Shown here one piece after another: positions 52,614-61,740 of a DNA stretch of 64,000 bases; the stretch's first letter is position 1, and every line of letters starts with the position of its first letter. The notes under the pieces were generated by a model, which was not told the DNA's origin, ran no database searches, and was given only the letters and a program-made list of their open reading frames with translations. This stretch comes from Streptomyces sp. NBC_00285 (GTDB lineage Bacteria; Actinomycetota; Actinomycetes; Streptomycetales; Streptomycetaceae), in NCBI RefSeq assembly GCF_036174265.1, contig NZ_CP108055.1, positions 9,610,001 through 9,674,000 of the forward strand, in the 5' to 3' direction. The position numbers and the translations under genes were made by a program.

Positions 52614-55307
52614 TCACTGGATCGTCCACGCCTGGTTGGGCTGGTTCAGCGGCATCCACTGACCGATGGCGGCGCCGTTGGACGTCGAGGCGCCGCCGAT
52701 CTCCAGGACCTGCCGGCTCTCGAAGTTGCGGATCACGTATCCACCGCTGGTCGGCTCGAAGTACCACAGTTGGCTGTTGTTGCCGCTGTAGGTGTTCTGC
52801 TCGAGACTGGCCCCCCTGGAGTGGCTCGACTGGTCGATGTCCAGAGCCTTGCCGCTGTTCCTGTTGACGATCTTGTAGAGCTGGCCGCTGACCTGCACGA
52901 TGTTCCACTGCTGGTTGGTGCCGCCGTTGGCCGGCCACTGGACCACGCTCGCGCCGTCGGCGGTGGAGGCCTGGTAGACGTCGGCCAGCTGCCCGCTGTT
53001 GACGTTCTTGAGCGTGTAGTACGTCGACGGGTTGACGCTCGGTGCACCGGTCGAGTCCTCCAGAGCGCCTGCGGCCTGCTGCACGCTGAAGTCGGCGAGG
53101 TAGAAGTAGGCGCCGTCGGTCTTGGCGACGCGGACGTAGCGGAACTTCTGACGGACGTCGACGTTGCCCGTGAGGGTCGAGGCGAGTGGCAGCGTCGTGG
53201 CCCCCTGGCGTCCCAGCACGGTGTAGGTGGCGAAGGACGGGTCGTTGGAGGCGCGGATCTCGAAGTTGGCGCGCGTTTCGGGCTGGTCGATGTCCTGGCG
53301 CATCGTCAGGGAGTACTGCCCGAGCTGGTACGCCTTCCCGAGGTCGACCTGCCACCACGCCGAGGTGTCGCTCCCGGTGGGAGACCAGCCGGTCGAACCG
53401 TCGTTGTCGTCGGCATGGGAAGCGTCCGTGCCGGAGTTGAGGACCGAGGAGGCGGACGCGGGCCTGTTGGAGGCCAGGTTGAGCCTCGCCGACAGACCCT
53501 GGTATGCGGGCTCCAGCCCGGAGGCCTTCATCACCGAGGTGCCGGACCTTGTGTTGTTCGACAGCGTCACATGGGTGCCGTTGCGGTTTTGGTTGATGAA
53601 CCCGTCGGTGTGCGACAGCACGTTGTTCGAGACGGTCATGTTGTCCGACCCCTCGTCCAGGTAGATGCCCGCCACCGCGCTGTTGCAGGCGGCCTCCGAC
53701 CGCACCACGTCGTGAATGTAGTTGCCGTTGATCACGGTGCCCGGGTCGTTGGAGAGGTGGTAGATGCCGGCGGTGTCGCACAGCCGGTTCAGCACGTTGC
53801 CGATCCGGTTGTAGCTGATGCTGTTGTTGCCCTCGGCGTTGGCGGCGGCCTGCCAGCCCCACCCGAGCGAGATGCCGGCCCACGGGGCGTCGGTGATGTC
53901 GTTGTGGTTGATGGTGGTGCTGTTGACGAAGCCCGCGTTGATGGCGGCCGTGCCCAGGTAGTCCTCGCCGACGCGGGTGATCAGGTTGTCGTTGACCGTG
54001 ACGTTCTTGACGACCTCACGAGGATCCTCACCGGCCGGGGAGGTCGGCGGGTTGTAGACGGTGTGGTACTCCACCGTGGGATCGGAGAACTTGCCCACCA
54101 TGATCCCGTTGCCCGCGATGTCGTGGACGACGTTGCCGGTCACGGTGCTGCCGTGCACACCGTGGGACAGGTCGAGGGCGGTTGCGCCCATCTGCGTGAA
54201 GGTGTTGCCCGTGAAGGAGACGTCGTCCGCGTCGGCGACCTGGACCCCGGCCGGCGGACGGGCGACGTACTGGTTGTTGGAGGTGTCGGCGGACAGGTTG
54301 TAGTTGCCGCCCTGGGCGTTGAGCAGGCCGCCCGCGGTCGCTTCCATCCATGTGGTCTGCGCGAAGGTGATGCCGGAGAAGCGCAGGTCATGGGCCGGGG
54401 TGTCCAGGCTGCCGCCCTTGACGTCGACGAGTGTCGGCAGGGTGGGCGCCTGCACGGTGGCCGTGGACATGTCCTCGCCTGAGCGGGGCTTGTAGTAGAC
54501 CGTCCGGGCGGCCGTGTCCACGTAGAACTCGCCCGGCTCGTTGAGGAATTCGTGGGCGTTCTCGAAGTGCAGCGGGGAGCCGTTGGCCAGCACCGGGTAG
54601 GGGCGCTGGAAGAGGATGCCCGCTTCGTGGTCCTGGATGGACACGTTGGCCGTGCCGTTGCCTGCGGTGAACGACTTGAGCCGCAGGTAGCTCTCCGCCC
54701 ACTGCGTCTCCAGCACCATCTCGACCTGGCTGAGGTTGCCCCAGTTGGAGACCTGCGAACTGAGCACCTGGAGCAGCTTGTTGGTCTTGTCGTTGCCCTG
54801 CAGCTGGAAGTCCGAGCCGAGATCGGGGAAGCGTGCGCGGGTGGCGCGGACGCCGTTGACGTACAGCTGGCGGAAGTTCAGTGAGCCGACCGAGGCCTTG
54901 TACTCGCCGTTGCCGCCGGCGCTCCAGCCGCTGATGGTCTTCCCGCTGCTGATCACGGGGGCCTCGCCGTTGTACGCCTGGTAGACGACCGTGTGGCCGT
55001 TCGTGCCCGAGTCGCTCGCACCGAACGTGATCGGGCCGGTGAGGGAGTAGGTGCCCCCGCGCAGGTTCACGTCGATGTCGGCGGACATGTTCGCGTCCAC
55101 GCCGCGGACCGCCGCCTGGGCCGCCTGGATGGTCCTGAAGGCGGCGGCGGTGCTGGTTCCCGAGTTGCTGTCACTGCCGTTGACGGGGTCGACGTAGAAG
55201 TTCGTCGTGGCCGCGTAGGCGGGCTGAGCGGGCAGCACGGCCGCGAAGACGATGGCGGCTGCCGCGAGCGCCTTGTACAGCCCTGCGCCGGCGCGTAGGG
55301 GTCTCAT
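52614..55307 (-). CDS. secreted parallel beta-helix glycosidase (GH141-like) with F5/8C and ricin modules
   Basis: The 897-residue exported protein (signal ending PAYAATT) has a right-handed beta-helix (about 35-600; FYVDPVNGSDSNSGTSTAAA, FSGITFAQTTWMEATAGGLL, GWGWQAAANAEGNNSISYN). A discoidin/CBM32-like domain (about 605-735; TGSDTSAWWQVDLGKAYQLG) and a C-terminal ricin-type domain (about 760-897; NQQWNIVQVSG, SQLWYFEP, NQAWTIQ) follow. The helix type matches GH141, which includes alpha-L-fucosidases and xylanases; fucosidase activity suits the surrounding genes. AGGAGGG precedes the ATG, and TTGACG-18-GATAAA (55347-55376, minus strand) is a good promoter. No fucose operator of the shared type is seen before it. 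Confidence 0.82.
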   Translation of the reverse strand: MRPLRAGAGLYKALAAAAIVFAAVLPAQPAYAATTNFYVDPVNGSDSNSGTSTAAAFRTIQAAQAAVRGVDANMSADIDVNLRGGTYSLTGPITFGASDSGTNGHTVVYQAYNGEAPVISSGKTISGWSAGGNGEYKASVGSLNFRQLYVNGVRATRARFPDLGSDFQLQGNDKTNKLLQVLSSQVSNWGNLSQVEMVLETQWAESYLRLKSFTAGNGTANVSIQDHEAGILFQRPYPVLANGSPLHFENAHEFLNEPGEFYVDTAARTVYYKPRSGEDMSTATVQAPTLPTLVDVKGGSLDTPAHDLRFSGITFAQTTWMEATAGGLLNAQGGNYNLSADTSNNQYVARPPAGVQVADADDVSFTGNTFTQMGATALDLSHGVHGSTVTGNVVHDIAGNGIMVGKFSDPTVEYHTVYNPPTSPAGEDPREVVKNVTVNDNLITRVGEDYLGTAAINAGFVNSTTINHNDITDAPWAGISLGWGWQAAANAEGNNSISYNRIGNVLNRLCDTAGIYHLSNDPGTVINGNYIHDVVRSEAACNSAVAGIYLDEGSDNMTVSNNVLSHTDGFINQNRNGTHVTLSNNTRSGTSVMKASGLEPAYQGLSARLNLASNRPASASSVLNSGTDASHADDNDGSTGWSPTGSDTSAWWQVDLGKAYQLGQYSLTMRQDIDQPETRANFEIRASNDPSFATYTVLGRQGATTLPLASTLTGNVDVRQKFRYVRVAKTDGAYFYLADFSVQQAAGALEDSTGAPSVNPSTYYTLKNVNSGQLADVYQASTADGASVVQWPANGGTNQQWNIVQVSGQLYKIVNRNSGKALDIDQSSHSRGASLEQNTYSGNNSQLWYFEPTSGGYVIRNFESRQVLEIGGASTSNGAAIGQWMPLNQPNQAWTIQ

Positions 55308-55346
55308 GTGTGGGTGTCCCTCCTGTAGCCCCCGCTATGAGTAGCA

Positions 55347-55376
55347 TTTATCGGCGGTTACCAGAGGTCGCGTCAA
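55347..55376 (-). promoter_or_regulatory. promoter of the GH141-like gene
   Basis: On the minus strand TTGACG (55376-55371) and GATAAA (55352-55347) are spaced by 18 bp. The predicted start gives a leader of about 30-35 nt to the ATG at 55307. The half element TATCCAT just upstream resembles one arm of the fucose operator, but no second arm follows. Confidence 0.5.
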
Positions 55377-55550
55377 GGTGATGGATAGAATTAATTTTCG
55401 CGGGCGTAACGGGCGTGGCAAGGATGCCGCTTGCGTATGTGCTTGCTTCGACAGGAGAAGATGCCCGGTGGCGTCTGAATGTGCAGGTGGTGGCGGTGTG
55501 GCGGGACTTGGGCGTTGGATCGGCTCCCTGCCGCCTCGTGTTGCTTCAGA

Positions 55551-55567
55551 AATGAGTACGATTCATT
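55551..55567. promoter_or_regulatory. inverted repeat in the GH141/ABC intergenic region
   Basis: AATGA (55551-55555) and TCATT (55563-55567) are perfect arms around GTACGAT. It is in a 365-bp region without a gene between the GH141 promoter and the ABC permease stop. The role is unknown. Confidence 0.35.
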
Positions 55568-55591
55568 CAGGGTTGGATTTTCCAGTGGAAA

Positions 55592-55620
55592 CGCCGCCCG
55601 GCGGTGCAGGCCGGGCGGCG
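55592..55620 (-). terminator. terminator of the fucose ABC operon
   Basis: CGCCGCCCGG (55592-55601) and CCGGGCGGCG (55611-55620) pair perfectly over 10 bp with a nine-base loop, 53 bp beyond the permease stop on the minus strand. Confidence 0.75.
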
Positions 55621-55672
55621 GGAGCCGAGGGAGCGAGGGTGGCGGGGGAGAGGAGCGGCGACCATGCTCCCC

Positions 55673-56713
55673 CTATTCCTGGACCTTGCCTCCCGTGACC
55701 CGGGACAGTGCGAGGGCGATGAGGATGATCGCGCCGTTGAGAGCGCCGATCCACTGTGCGGGGACGCCGCCGAGGGTGAGGACGTTCTGGATGAGGAAGA
55801 GCAGCAGGATGCCGGTGAAGGCGCCGAACACCGTGCCCTTGCCGCCGTTGAGGCTGATGCCGCCGATCACTGCCGCGGCGAACACCGTGAAGATGTAGCC
55901 GTTGCCCTGCGCGGAGGCCACCGAGGCGAGCCGGCCGGACAGCAGCAGGCCGCTCAGCGCGGCGAGCAGGCTCGCGGTCACCATGACGATCCACAGCACC
56001 CGGTCGGTGCGGATACCGGCCGCCTTCGCCGCATCGACGTTGCCGCCGATGGCGTAGAGGGAACGGCCGAAGCTGGTGAAGCCGAGCACCACGATCCCGA
56101 TGGCGAACAGGAGCAGGCAGACCCACACCGATGCCGGCATGCCCAGCCACTGCACCGTCCCGAGGTACAGCATCGAGCCGGGCAGCTGGAAGAAGGTCTG
56201 GCCGCCGGAGATGCCGGTGAGGATGCCGCGCAGCACGATCAGCATGCCCAGCGTCACGATGAAGCCGTTGAGGCCGAACCGGATGATGAACAGGGCGTTG
56301 ACCACGCCGATCAGCAGGCCGACGGTCAGCGTGACGGGGACCGACCAGGCGCCCGGGAGTAGCCCGAGGCCATGCGTCGCGCCCGCCGGAACGGTGAGCC
56401 AGGCCGCGACCCCGGGGGCGAGGCCGACGGTGGACTCCAGGGAGAGGTCCATCTTCTTGACGATCAGCACCAGGGTCTGGGCCAGGACCAGCAGTGCGAT
56501 CTCGGACATGGTCTGCAGGACGTTGATGAGGTTGTCGGTCTGCAGGAACACCGGGTTGACGATCTGGCCGACGATCGCGATGACGATGATCGCGGGGATG
56601 AGGGCGAGGTCGCGCAGCCGGGCGAAGGCGATCCTGCGCCCTCCTGCCCGTGCTGCGGCCGGCTGTTCGTCGGCCGGGGTCTGTGCGGCGGCCGCGGTCG
56701 CGGTCTCAGGCAT
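55673..56713 (-). CDS. sugar ABC transporter permease (RbsC type)
   Basis: The 346-residue protein has about eight to ten membrane helices of the RbsC/BPD_transp_2 family. The cytoplasmic signature region FGLNGFIVTLGMLIVLRGIL is present, as are the typical FTSFGRSLYAIGGNVDAAKA, AGIRTDRVLW and ISLNGGKGTVFGAFTGILLL. It forms the membrane channel with the neighbouring ATPase and binding protein. Its start overlaps the ATPase gene end by eight bases. Within the fucD operon its cargo is probably L-fucose or a related deoxy-sugar. Confidence 0.9.
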   Translation of the reverse strand: MPETATAAAAQTPADEQPAAARAGGRRIAFARLRDLALIPAIIVIAIVGQIVNPVFLQTDNLINVLQTMSEIALLVLAQTLVLIVKKMDLSLESTVGLAPGVAAWLTVPAGATHGLGLLPGAWSVPVTLTVGLLIGVVNALFIIRFGLNGFIVTLGMLIVLRGILTGISGGQTFFQLPGSMLYLGTVQWLGMPASVWVCLLLFAIGIVVLGFTSFGRSLYAIGGNVDAAKAAGIRTDRVLWIVMVTASLLAALSGLLLSGRLASVASAQGNGYIFTVFAAAVIGGISLNGGKGTVFGAFTGILLLFLIQNVLTLGGVPAQWIGALNGAIILIALALSRVTGGKVQE

Positions 56714-58211
56714 CGAGTTCCACTCCTTCCATCGCGGCCACGAGCTCGTGGTCGTGCCAGCCGCTGGGCTTCTCGGCGACCACGCGGCCCTGGAACATCA
56801 CCAGGACCCGGTCGCACCTACGCAGGTCGTCGAGTTCGTCGGAGGCGATGAGGACTCCGGTGCCGGACTCGGCGGTCTCCTCGACCTTGCCGAGGAGGAA
56901 CTCCTTGGACCGCACGTCGACGCCTGCGGTCGGGTTGATGAGCACCAACAGCCTGGGGTCGTTGGCCAGGGCGCGTGCCATGACCACCTTCTGCTGGTTG
57001 CCTCCGGAGAGGCCGGAGACGGCCAGTTCGGGGCCCGGCGTCTTGATGGCCAGGTTCTCGATCATGGACTTGGCGAGGCCGTCACGGCGTCGGCGGTCGA
57101 TGAAGCCGGGCGGGCCGAGCCGTTCGGGAATGGTCAGGGTTCCGTTGTCCGCGATGGACATCCCGGGCACGAGGCCCTGGTGGTGGCGGTCCTGAGGGAC
57201 GAATCCGACGCCTGCCCGCAGCGCCGCGGGGACGCTGCCCGGCCGGGGCCGGGTGCCCGCGATCTCCACCGTGCCGGTGGTGGAACCGCGCAGTCCCACC
57301 ACCGTCTCCGCGACCTCGATACGGCCGCTGCTCGCGGCGCCGGCGAGACCGACGATCTCGCCCGCCCCGATGCTGAACGACACGTCGTCGTACGTGTCGT
57401 CGAGGGACACGCCGTCGACGGTGAGGACATCCGCGGCCGCGGTGTCCGCCGGGCGGCGGTCGCCCGAGGACTCCGTCGCGCTGTCACCCGTCATCGCGGC
57501 GACGAGTTCGGCGCGGGGCAGGTCGGCCACGGGAGCGGTGAGGATGTGCCGGGCGTCGCGGAACACCGTCACCGTGTCGCAGATCTCGTAGATCTCCTGA
57601 AGGTGGTGGCTGATGAACAGGAAGGTGACGCCCTGCTGCTGGAGGTCCTCGATCCGGCCGAACAGCCGGGTGATGGCGGCTCCGTCGAGTTGGGCGGTCG
57701 GCTCGTCGAGGACGATGAAGCGTGCCCCGAAGGACAGCGCCCTGGCGATCTCGACGAACTGCCTTTGTTCGACGTCCAGTTCACCTGCGGGAGTGCGCAC
57801 GTCCACGTCGACCGACCAGGTCTGCAGCAGGCCCGCTGCCTTGCGGCGGAGGGTCCGCCAGCTGATCAGGCCGCTCTTGCCGCGGTCGTGCCGGTTCAGG
57901 AACAGGTTCTCCGCGACGGTCAGTTCGGGAATGATCGTGGACTTCTGGTAGACGCAGGCCACCCGTCGCCGCCAGGCGTCCCGGTCGGCGGGCCGGGGAG
58001 CCGGTTCGCCGCCGAAGGTCACCGTGCCCTCGTCGGGCGCCTGGAGGCCGGTGAGGATGGAGACCAGGGTCGACTTGCCCGCGCCGTTGCGTCCGACCAG
58101 CGCGTGTGTCTGCCCGGGTGCGATCGTGATCCGCGCGTCGCTCAGGGCGACCGTGGAGCCGAACCGCTTCGTGATCCCCGCCGCCTCGGCGACGGGCGGT
58201 GCCGTAACCAT
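56706..58211 (-). CDS. sugar ABC transporter ATPase (RbsA/MglA type)
   Basis: The 501-residue protein has two fused ATPase domains. The first has Walker A GRNGAGKST, a degenerate signature (ELDVEQRQFVEIARAL) and Walker B FIVLDEPTAQLD. The second has a degenerate P-loop region (GLAGAASSGRIEVAETV), an intact signature LSGGNQQKVVMARAL and an altered Walker B (LLVLINPTAGVDVRSK, INP for DEP). One intact and one degenerate site is usual for this class, but the INP change is notable. It is coupled to the permease by overlap. Confidence 0.92.
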   Translation of the reverse strand: MVTAPPVAEAAGITKRFGSTVALSDARITIAPGQTHALVGRNGAGKSTLVSILTGLQAPDEGTVTFGGEPAPRPADRDAWRRRVACVYQKSTIIPELTVAENLFLNRHDRGKSGLISWRTLRRKAAGLLQTWSVDVDVRTPAGELDVEQRQFVEIARALSFGARFIVLDEPTAQLDGAAITRLFGRIEDLQQQGVTFLFISHHLQEIYEICDTVTVFRDARHILTAPVADLPRAELVAAMTGDSATESSGDRRPADTAAADVLTVDGVSLDDTYDDVSFSIGAGEIVGLAGAASSGRIEVAETVVGLRGSTTGTVEIAGTRPRPGSVPAALRAGVGFVPQDRHHQGLVPGMSIADNGTLTIPERLGPPGFIDRRRRDGLAKSMIENLAIKTPGPELAVSGLSGGNQQKVVMARALANDPRLLVLINPTAGVDVRSKEFLLGKVEETAESGTGVLIASDELDDLRRCDRVLVMFQGRVVAEKPSGWHDHELVAAMEGVELDA

Positions 58212-58231
58212 GTCTGCGTATCGCCTTCCGG

Positions 58232-59302
58232 TCAGCCGAGGTTGTTGCCCCAGAGGGACGTGTCGTCGCTCTTGAGGCTGGACACGCCTCCGTAGGTGCC
58301 GCCGTCGGAGGTGACCAGCGGAGCGGACAGCTGGTCCTCCAGCAGCCCGGGACGGGCCTGGATGATCGTGCTGTCGTGGTCGGTCTTGCCGGGCTTGAAC
58401 GTCTTGCCGTCGATCGCCGCCTTCAGGTAGTAGAGGGCGTACTTGGCGTAGAGGTCGGCGGGCTGGGACACGGTGGCGTCGATCTTCCCGGCCCCGATGT
58501 CCTTGAGCTCCTCGGGGATGCCGTCGTTGGACACGACGAACACGTGCTTCTTGTTCTTCGGGTCGACCAGCAGTCCCTTCTGCTTGAGGACCTGGAGGGT
58601 GCCGGCCAGCGCGAAACTGGACTGCATGTAGACGCCCTTGATGTCCGGGTGGGCGGTCAGGTCGGTCTGGAGCTTCTGCGCGGCGACGGCGCCGTCCCAG
58701 TTGGTGGCCTCACCGAACACCTTGATGCCGGGGTAGTTCGTCTTCATGCAGTCGTTGAACGCCTCGGTGCGGTCACGGCCGTTGATGGAGGACAGGTCGC
58801 CCTGGAGCATGACGACCTTGCCCTTGCCGCCGAGCTTCGTGCCGAGGTACTGACAGGCCTTCTCGCCGTACGCGCGGTTGTCGGCCCGGACGACCATGTA
58901 GACCTTGCCGGTGTCGGGGCGGGTGTCCACGGTGACGACCGGGATCTTCTTCGCCTCCATCTGGGCCAGGGTGGGGGCGATGGCGGCGGTGTCCTGCGGG
59001 GCCATCGCGACACCCTTGACGCCCTGGCTGATGAACGTCTGGGCGTTCGCGGTCAGCTTGGCGACGTCGTTCTGCGAGTTGGTGGTCTTCAGGTCGAGCC
59101 CGAGTTCCTTCGCGTACTGCGGGGTGTACTTGATGTACGAGTTCCAGAAGTCGGTGTCGGAGCGGGGGTAGTCGACCCCGATGACCGGCTTGCCGCCGGA
59201 GGAGGCGGTGCCGGAACCCGAGCCCCCGCATGCGGCGAGAGCGGGTACGGCCAGTGCGGCGAGGGTCGCGAAACAGGCGTAGCGGTGGTGTCTGAGCGTC
59301 AT
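58232..59302 (-). CDS. sugar-binding lipoprotein (RbsB type)
   Basis: The 356-residue periplasmic-binding-protein-like lipoprotein has a signal with lipobox LAAC (ATLAALAVPALAACGGSGSG). A type-I substrate-binding fold follows: VIGVDYPRSDTDFWNSYIKY, QGVKGVAMAPQDTAAIAPTL, VTVDTRPDTGKVYMVVRADN, VFVVSNDGIPEELKDIG. It feeds the adjacent ABC transporter. AAGGAGACGAGCA precedes the ATG. A 10-bp sequence repeated three times lies between it and the SDR gene. Confidence 0.92.
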   Translation of the reverse strand: MTLRHHRYACFATLAALAVPALAACGGSGSGTASSGGKPVIGVDYPRSDTDFWNSYIKYTPQYAKELGLDLKTTNSQNDVAKLTANAQTFISQGVKGVAMAPQDTAAIAPTLAQMEAKKIPVVTVDTRPDTGKVYMVVRADNRAYGEKACQYLGTKLGGKGKVVMLQGDLSSINGRDRTEAFNDCMKTNYPGIKVFGEATNWDGAVAAQKLQTDLTAHPDIKGVYMQSSFALAGTLQVLKQKGLLVDPKNKKHVFVVSNDGIPEELKDIGAGKIDATVSQPADLYAKYALYYLKAAIDGKTFKPGKTDHDSTIIQARPGLLEDQLSAPLVTSDGGTYGGVSSLKSDDTSLWGNNLG

Positions 59303-59320
59303 TGCTCGTCTCCTTGCTGG

Positions 59321-59350
59321 TGAGACCTGGTGAGACCTGGTGAGACCTGG
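59321..59350. repeat. three perfect copies of a 10-bp repeat
   Basis: TGAGACCTGG is repeated three times without change between the SDR stop and the binding-protein ribosome site, so it is inside the operon mRNA. Slippage there could alter spacing or mRNA structure ahead of the binding-protein gene. Confidence 0.85.
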
Positions 59351-59371
59351 TGGATGAGGAGGGGGACGGGG

Positions 59372-60130
59372 TCAGTTGCGCGGGCGGAGCCGCAGTCCCT
59401 GCATGCCGCCGTCGACAGCGAGGTCGGTACCGGTGGTGGATGCCGAGAGCGGGCTCGCGAGGTGGGCGATGGCGGCGGCCACCTCGTCGGTGGCGACCAG
59501 ACGCCCCATGGGCTGGCGGGCTTCGAGTGCGGCACGCTCGGCCTCCGCGTCCTCGGCACGTTCCAGGAGTCTTCCGACCCATGGGGTGTCGACCGTGCCG
59601 GGGTTGACGCAGTTGACGCGGATGCCGTCGCGCACGAGGTCGGCGGCGGTCGCCCGGGTGAGCGAGAGGACGGCCCCCTTGGTCGCGGAGTACAGCGCCC
59701 GCTGGGGAAGTCCCGCGGTCGCGGCGACGGAGCAGGTGTTGACGATGGCCGCGCTGGGGGAGCGGCGCAGGTGGGGGAGGGCGGCCCGGGTCACCCTGAC
59801 GATTCCGAAGACGTTGACGTCGAAGACCCGGCGCCACTCGTCGTCGGGGTTGTCCTCGATGGCACCCTGGGCGCCGATCCCGGCGTTGTTGACCAGGATG
59901 TCGATCCCGCCCAGCAGGTGTGCCGCCTCTTCGATCGCCGACCGCACGCCGGCGTCGTCGGTCACGTCGGCCCGGACGCCGAGCAGCGGTTCGGGGACGT
60001 CGTCGGGCTTCAGGTCGAGGCAGGCGACGCGGGCCCCGCGGTCGGCGAGGAGCTGCGCGGTGGCCAGGCCGATCCCGGAGGCGCCGCCGGTGACGACGGC
60101 CTTGAGGCCGGAGAACTCGTCCCTGCTCAC
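59372..60130 (-). CDS. SDR-family oxidoreductase, probable 2-keto-3-deoxy-L-fuconate dehydrogenase
   Basis: The 252-residue short-chain dehydrogenase has [15 protein letters not shown] (cofactor loop), NNAGIG, a catalytic Ser-Tyr-Lys set ([20 protein letters not shown] then K) and the C-terminal [17 protein letters not shown]. Arg/Asp positions after the second strand (CLDLKPDD) favour NAD. Position directly after fucD, with the GTG start overlapping the fucD stop as GTGA, supports oxidation of 2-keto-3-deoxy-L-fuconate at C4. L-fucose dehydrogenase is an alternative. Confidence 0.82.
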   Translation of the reverse strand: MSRDEFSGLKAVVTGGASGIGLATAQLLADRGARVACLDLKPDDVPEPLLGVRADVTDDAGVRSAIEEAAHLLGGIDILVNNAGIGAQGAIEDNPDDEWRRVFDVNVFGIVRVTRAALPHLRRSPSAAIVNTCSVAATAGLPQRALYSATKGAVLSLTRATAADLVRDGIRVNCVNPGTVDTPWVGRLLERAEDAEAERAALEARQPMGRLVATDEVAAAIAHLASPLSASTTGTDLAVDGGMQGLRLRPRN

Positions 60131-61434
60131 GAGGCGGTCACCTCCTGCCACACGGGCCCGTCCGGGTAGCGGTGTGCGGCGACGGAGGCGGGGTGGATCT
60201 CGGCACCGATACCGGGCGCGGCCGGCGCGAGGTAGTGGCCGTCCCGGATGCGGACCGGGTCGGTGAAGTGCTCGTGCAGATGGTCGACGTACTCGATCAC
60301 CCGGTTCTCGGTGGTTCCGCTGACGGCCACGTAGTCGAACATCGCCAGGTGCTGGACCATCTCGCACAGACCGACCCCGCCGGCGTGCGGGCAGACCGGG
60401 ACGCCGAACTTGGCGGCCAGCAGCAGGATGGCGACGTTCTCGGTGACACCGGCGGTTCGGCTGGCGTCCATCTGCAGGATGTCGAGCGCCTCGGCCTGCA
60501 GCAGCTGCTTGAACATCACCTGGTTGTGGGTGTGTTCGCCGGTGGCCACCCTGATCGGTGACACCGCCTTGCGGATGGCGGCGTGTCCGAGGATGTCGTC
60601 GGGTGAGGTGGGCTCCTCGATCCAGTACGGGTCGTAGGGTGCCAGGGCGCGCATCCAGTCGATCGCCTGCCGGACTCCCCACGCCTGGTTGGCGTCCACG
60701 GCGATGCGGATGTCCGCTCCGACCGCCTCACGGGCCAGCCGCATGCGGCGTACGTCAGTATCGCGGTCGGCACCGACCTTCAGTTTGATCTGCGAGAACC
60801 CGTCGGCGACCGCCTCCTTGGAGAGCCGCACCAGCTTCTCGTCGTCGTAGCCGAGCCATCCGGGCGTCGTGGTGTAGGCCGGGTAGCCGTGCTCCAGCAG
60901 GTGCGCCGTGCGTTCCGCGCGGCCGGGTTCGGCGCGGCGCAGGATGTCCAGCGCCTCCTCACGGGTCAGCGCGTCCTCCAGATAGCGGAAGTCGACCAGG
61001 TCCACCAGTTGCTCCGGGGACAGTTCGGACAGCAGCCGCCAGACGGGCTTGCCGGTCCGGCGCCCGTACAGGTCCCACACGGCGTTGACGACCGCCGCCG
61101 CGGCCATGTGGATGGCGCCCTTCTCCGGTCCCAGCCAGCGCAGTTGACTGTCGCCGGTCAACCGCCGGGAGAAGGCACCGAGATCACCCAGGACCTCCTC
61201 CACCGGCAGGCCCACCACGAGTGGGGCGAGGGCGCGTACGGCAGCGACCTCGACGTCGTTGCCACGTCCCACCGTGAAGGCGAGTCCGTGGCCCTCCTCC
61301 CCGCCGCTCGTACGGACCGTCACATAGGCGGCCGAGTAGTCGGGTTCGGGGTTCATGGCATCGGAGCCGTCGAGTTCGAGTGACGTCGGGAACCGTACGT
61401 CCACCGCTTCGACTGAGCTGATCAGCTCAGTCAT
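60127..61434 (-). CDS. fucD: L-fuconate dehydratase
   Basis: This 435-residue enolase-superfamily enzyme matches the FucD/ENOSF1 group closely: [60 protein letters not shown], catalytic KLKVGAD, metal ligands in [23 protein letters not shown] and [16 protein letters not shown], and [20 protein letters not shown]. It dehydrates L-fuconate to 2-keto-3-deoxy-L-fuconate. It is the first gene of an operon running through the SDR and ABC transporter genes. Its promoter (TGGACA-18-TTAAAT, 61554-61583, minus strand) overlaps operator site 3. Confidence 0.95.
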   Translation of the reverse strand: MTELISSVEAVDVRFPTSLELDGSDAMNPEPDYSAAYVTVRTSGGEEGHGLAFTVGRGNDVEVAAVRALAPLVVGLPVEEVLGDLGAFSRRLTGDSQLRWLGPEKGAIHMAAAAVVNAVWDLYGRRTGKPVWRLLSELSPEQLVDLVDFRYLEDALTREEALDILRRAEPGRAERTAHLLEHGYPAYTTTPGWLGYDDEKLVRLSKEAVADGFSQIKLKVGADRDTDVRRMRLAREAVGADIRIAVDANQAWGVRQAIDWMRALAPYDPYWIEEPTSPDDILGHAAIRKAVSPIRVATGEHTHNQVMFKQLLQAEALDILQMDASRTAGVTENVAILLLAAKFGVPVCPHAGGVGLCEMVQHLAMFDYVAVSGTTENRVIEYVDHLHEHFTDPVRIRDGHYLAPAAPGIGAEIHPASVAAHRYPDGPVWQEVTAS

Positions 61435-61539
61435 GGCGCCCGGCCGTTCCGAGCCGCGGGCCGCGGTGTCTGTTCGAGGTCATGGCAAACCACCTGTCGT
61501 CATGAGTCGTAGGCATGTCCCCTGCGCAACAACAGGTAT

Positions 61540-61556
61540 CGGACATGGGATGGATT
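61540..61556. promoter_or_regulatory. fucose-regulon operator candidate (site 3)
   Basis: CGGACATGGGATGGATT matches 13 of 17 positions of the shared consensus. It overlaps the downstream edge of the fucD -10 (TTAAAT on the minus strand, 61559-61554), the same arrangement as site 1 at the GH95 promoter. Confidence 0.6.
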
Positions 61557-61682
61557 TAAGGGTGAGTCCGGCGTCGATGTCCATAGCCGGAAGGAAGATT
61601 GTTGGCGTGGACTCGTTCGACCTGCGCTTATAGAGACAACGGGAAAGTGGTGATGAGGGAGTGAGCCATCCCATCTCTTCCG

Positions 61683-61699
61683 TATCCATGGGATGTATT
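61683..61699. promoter_or_regulatory. fucose-regulon operator candidate (site 4)
   Basis: TATCCATGGGATGTATT matches 15 of 17 positions of the consensus. It lies 42 bp before the gntR start, suitable for autoregulation. A weaker copy on the other strand (GAGATGGGATGGCTC) is at about 61661-61675. Confidence 0.65.
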
Positions 61700-61740
61700 G
61701 CTACGGTGCCGTGGGTACGCACCGGAGGGAGCAGCCACGT

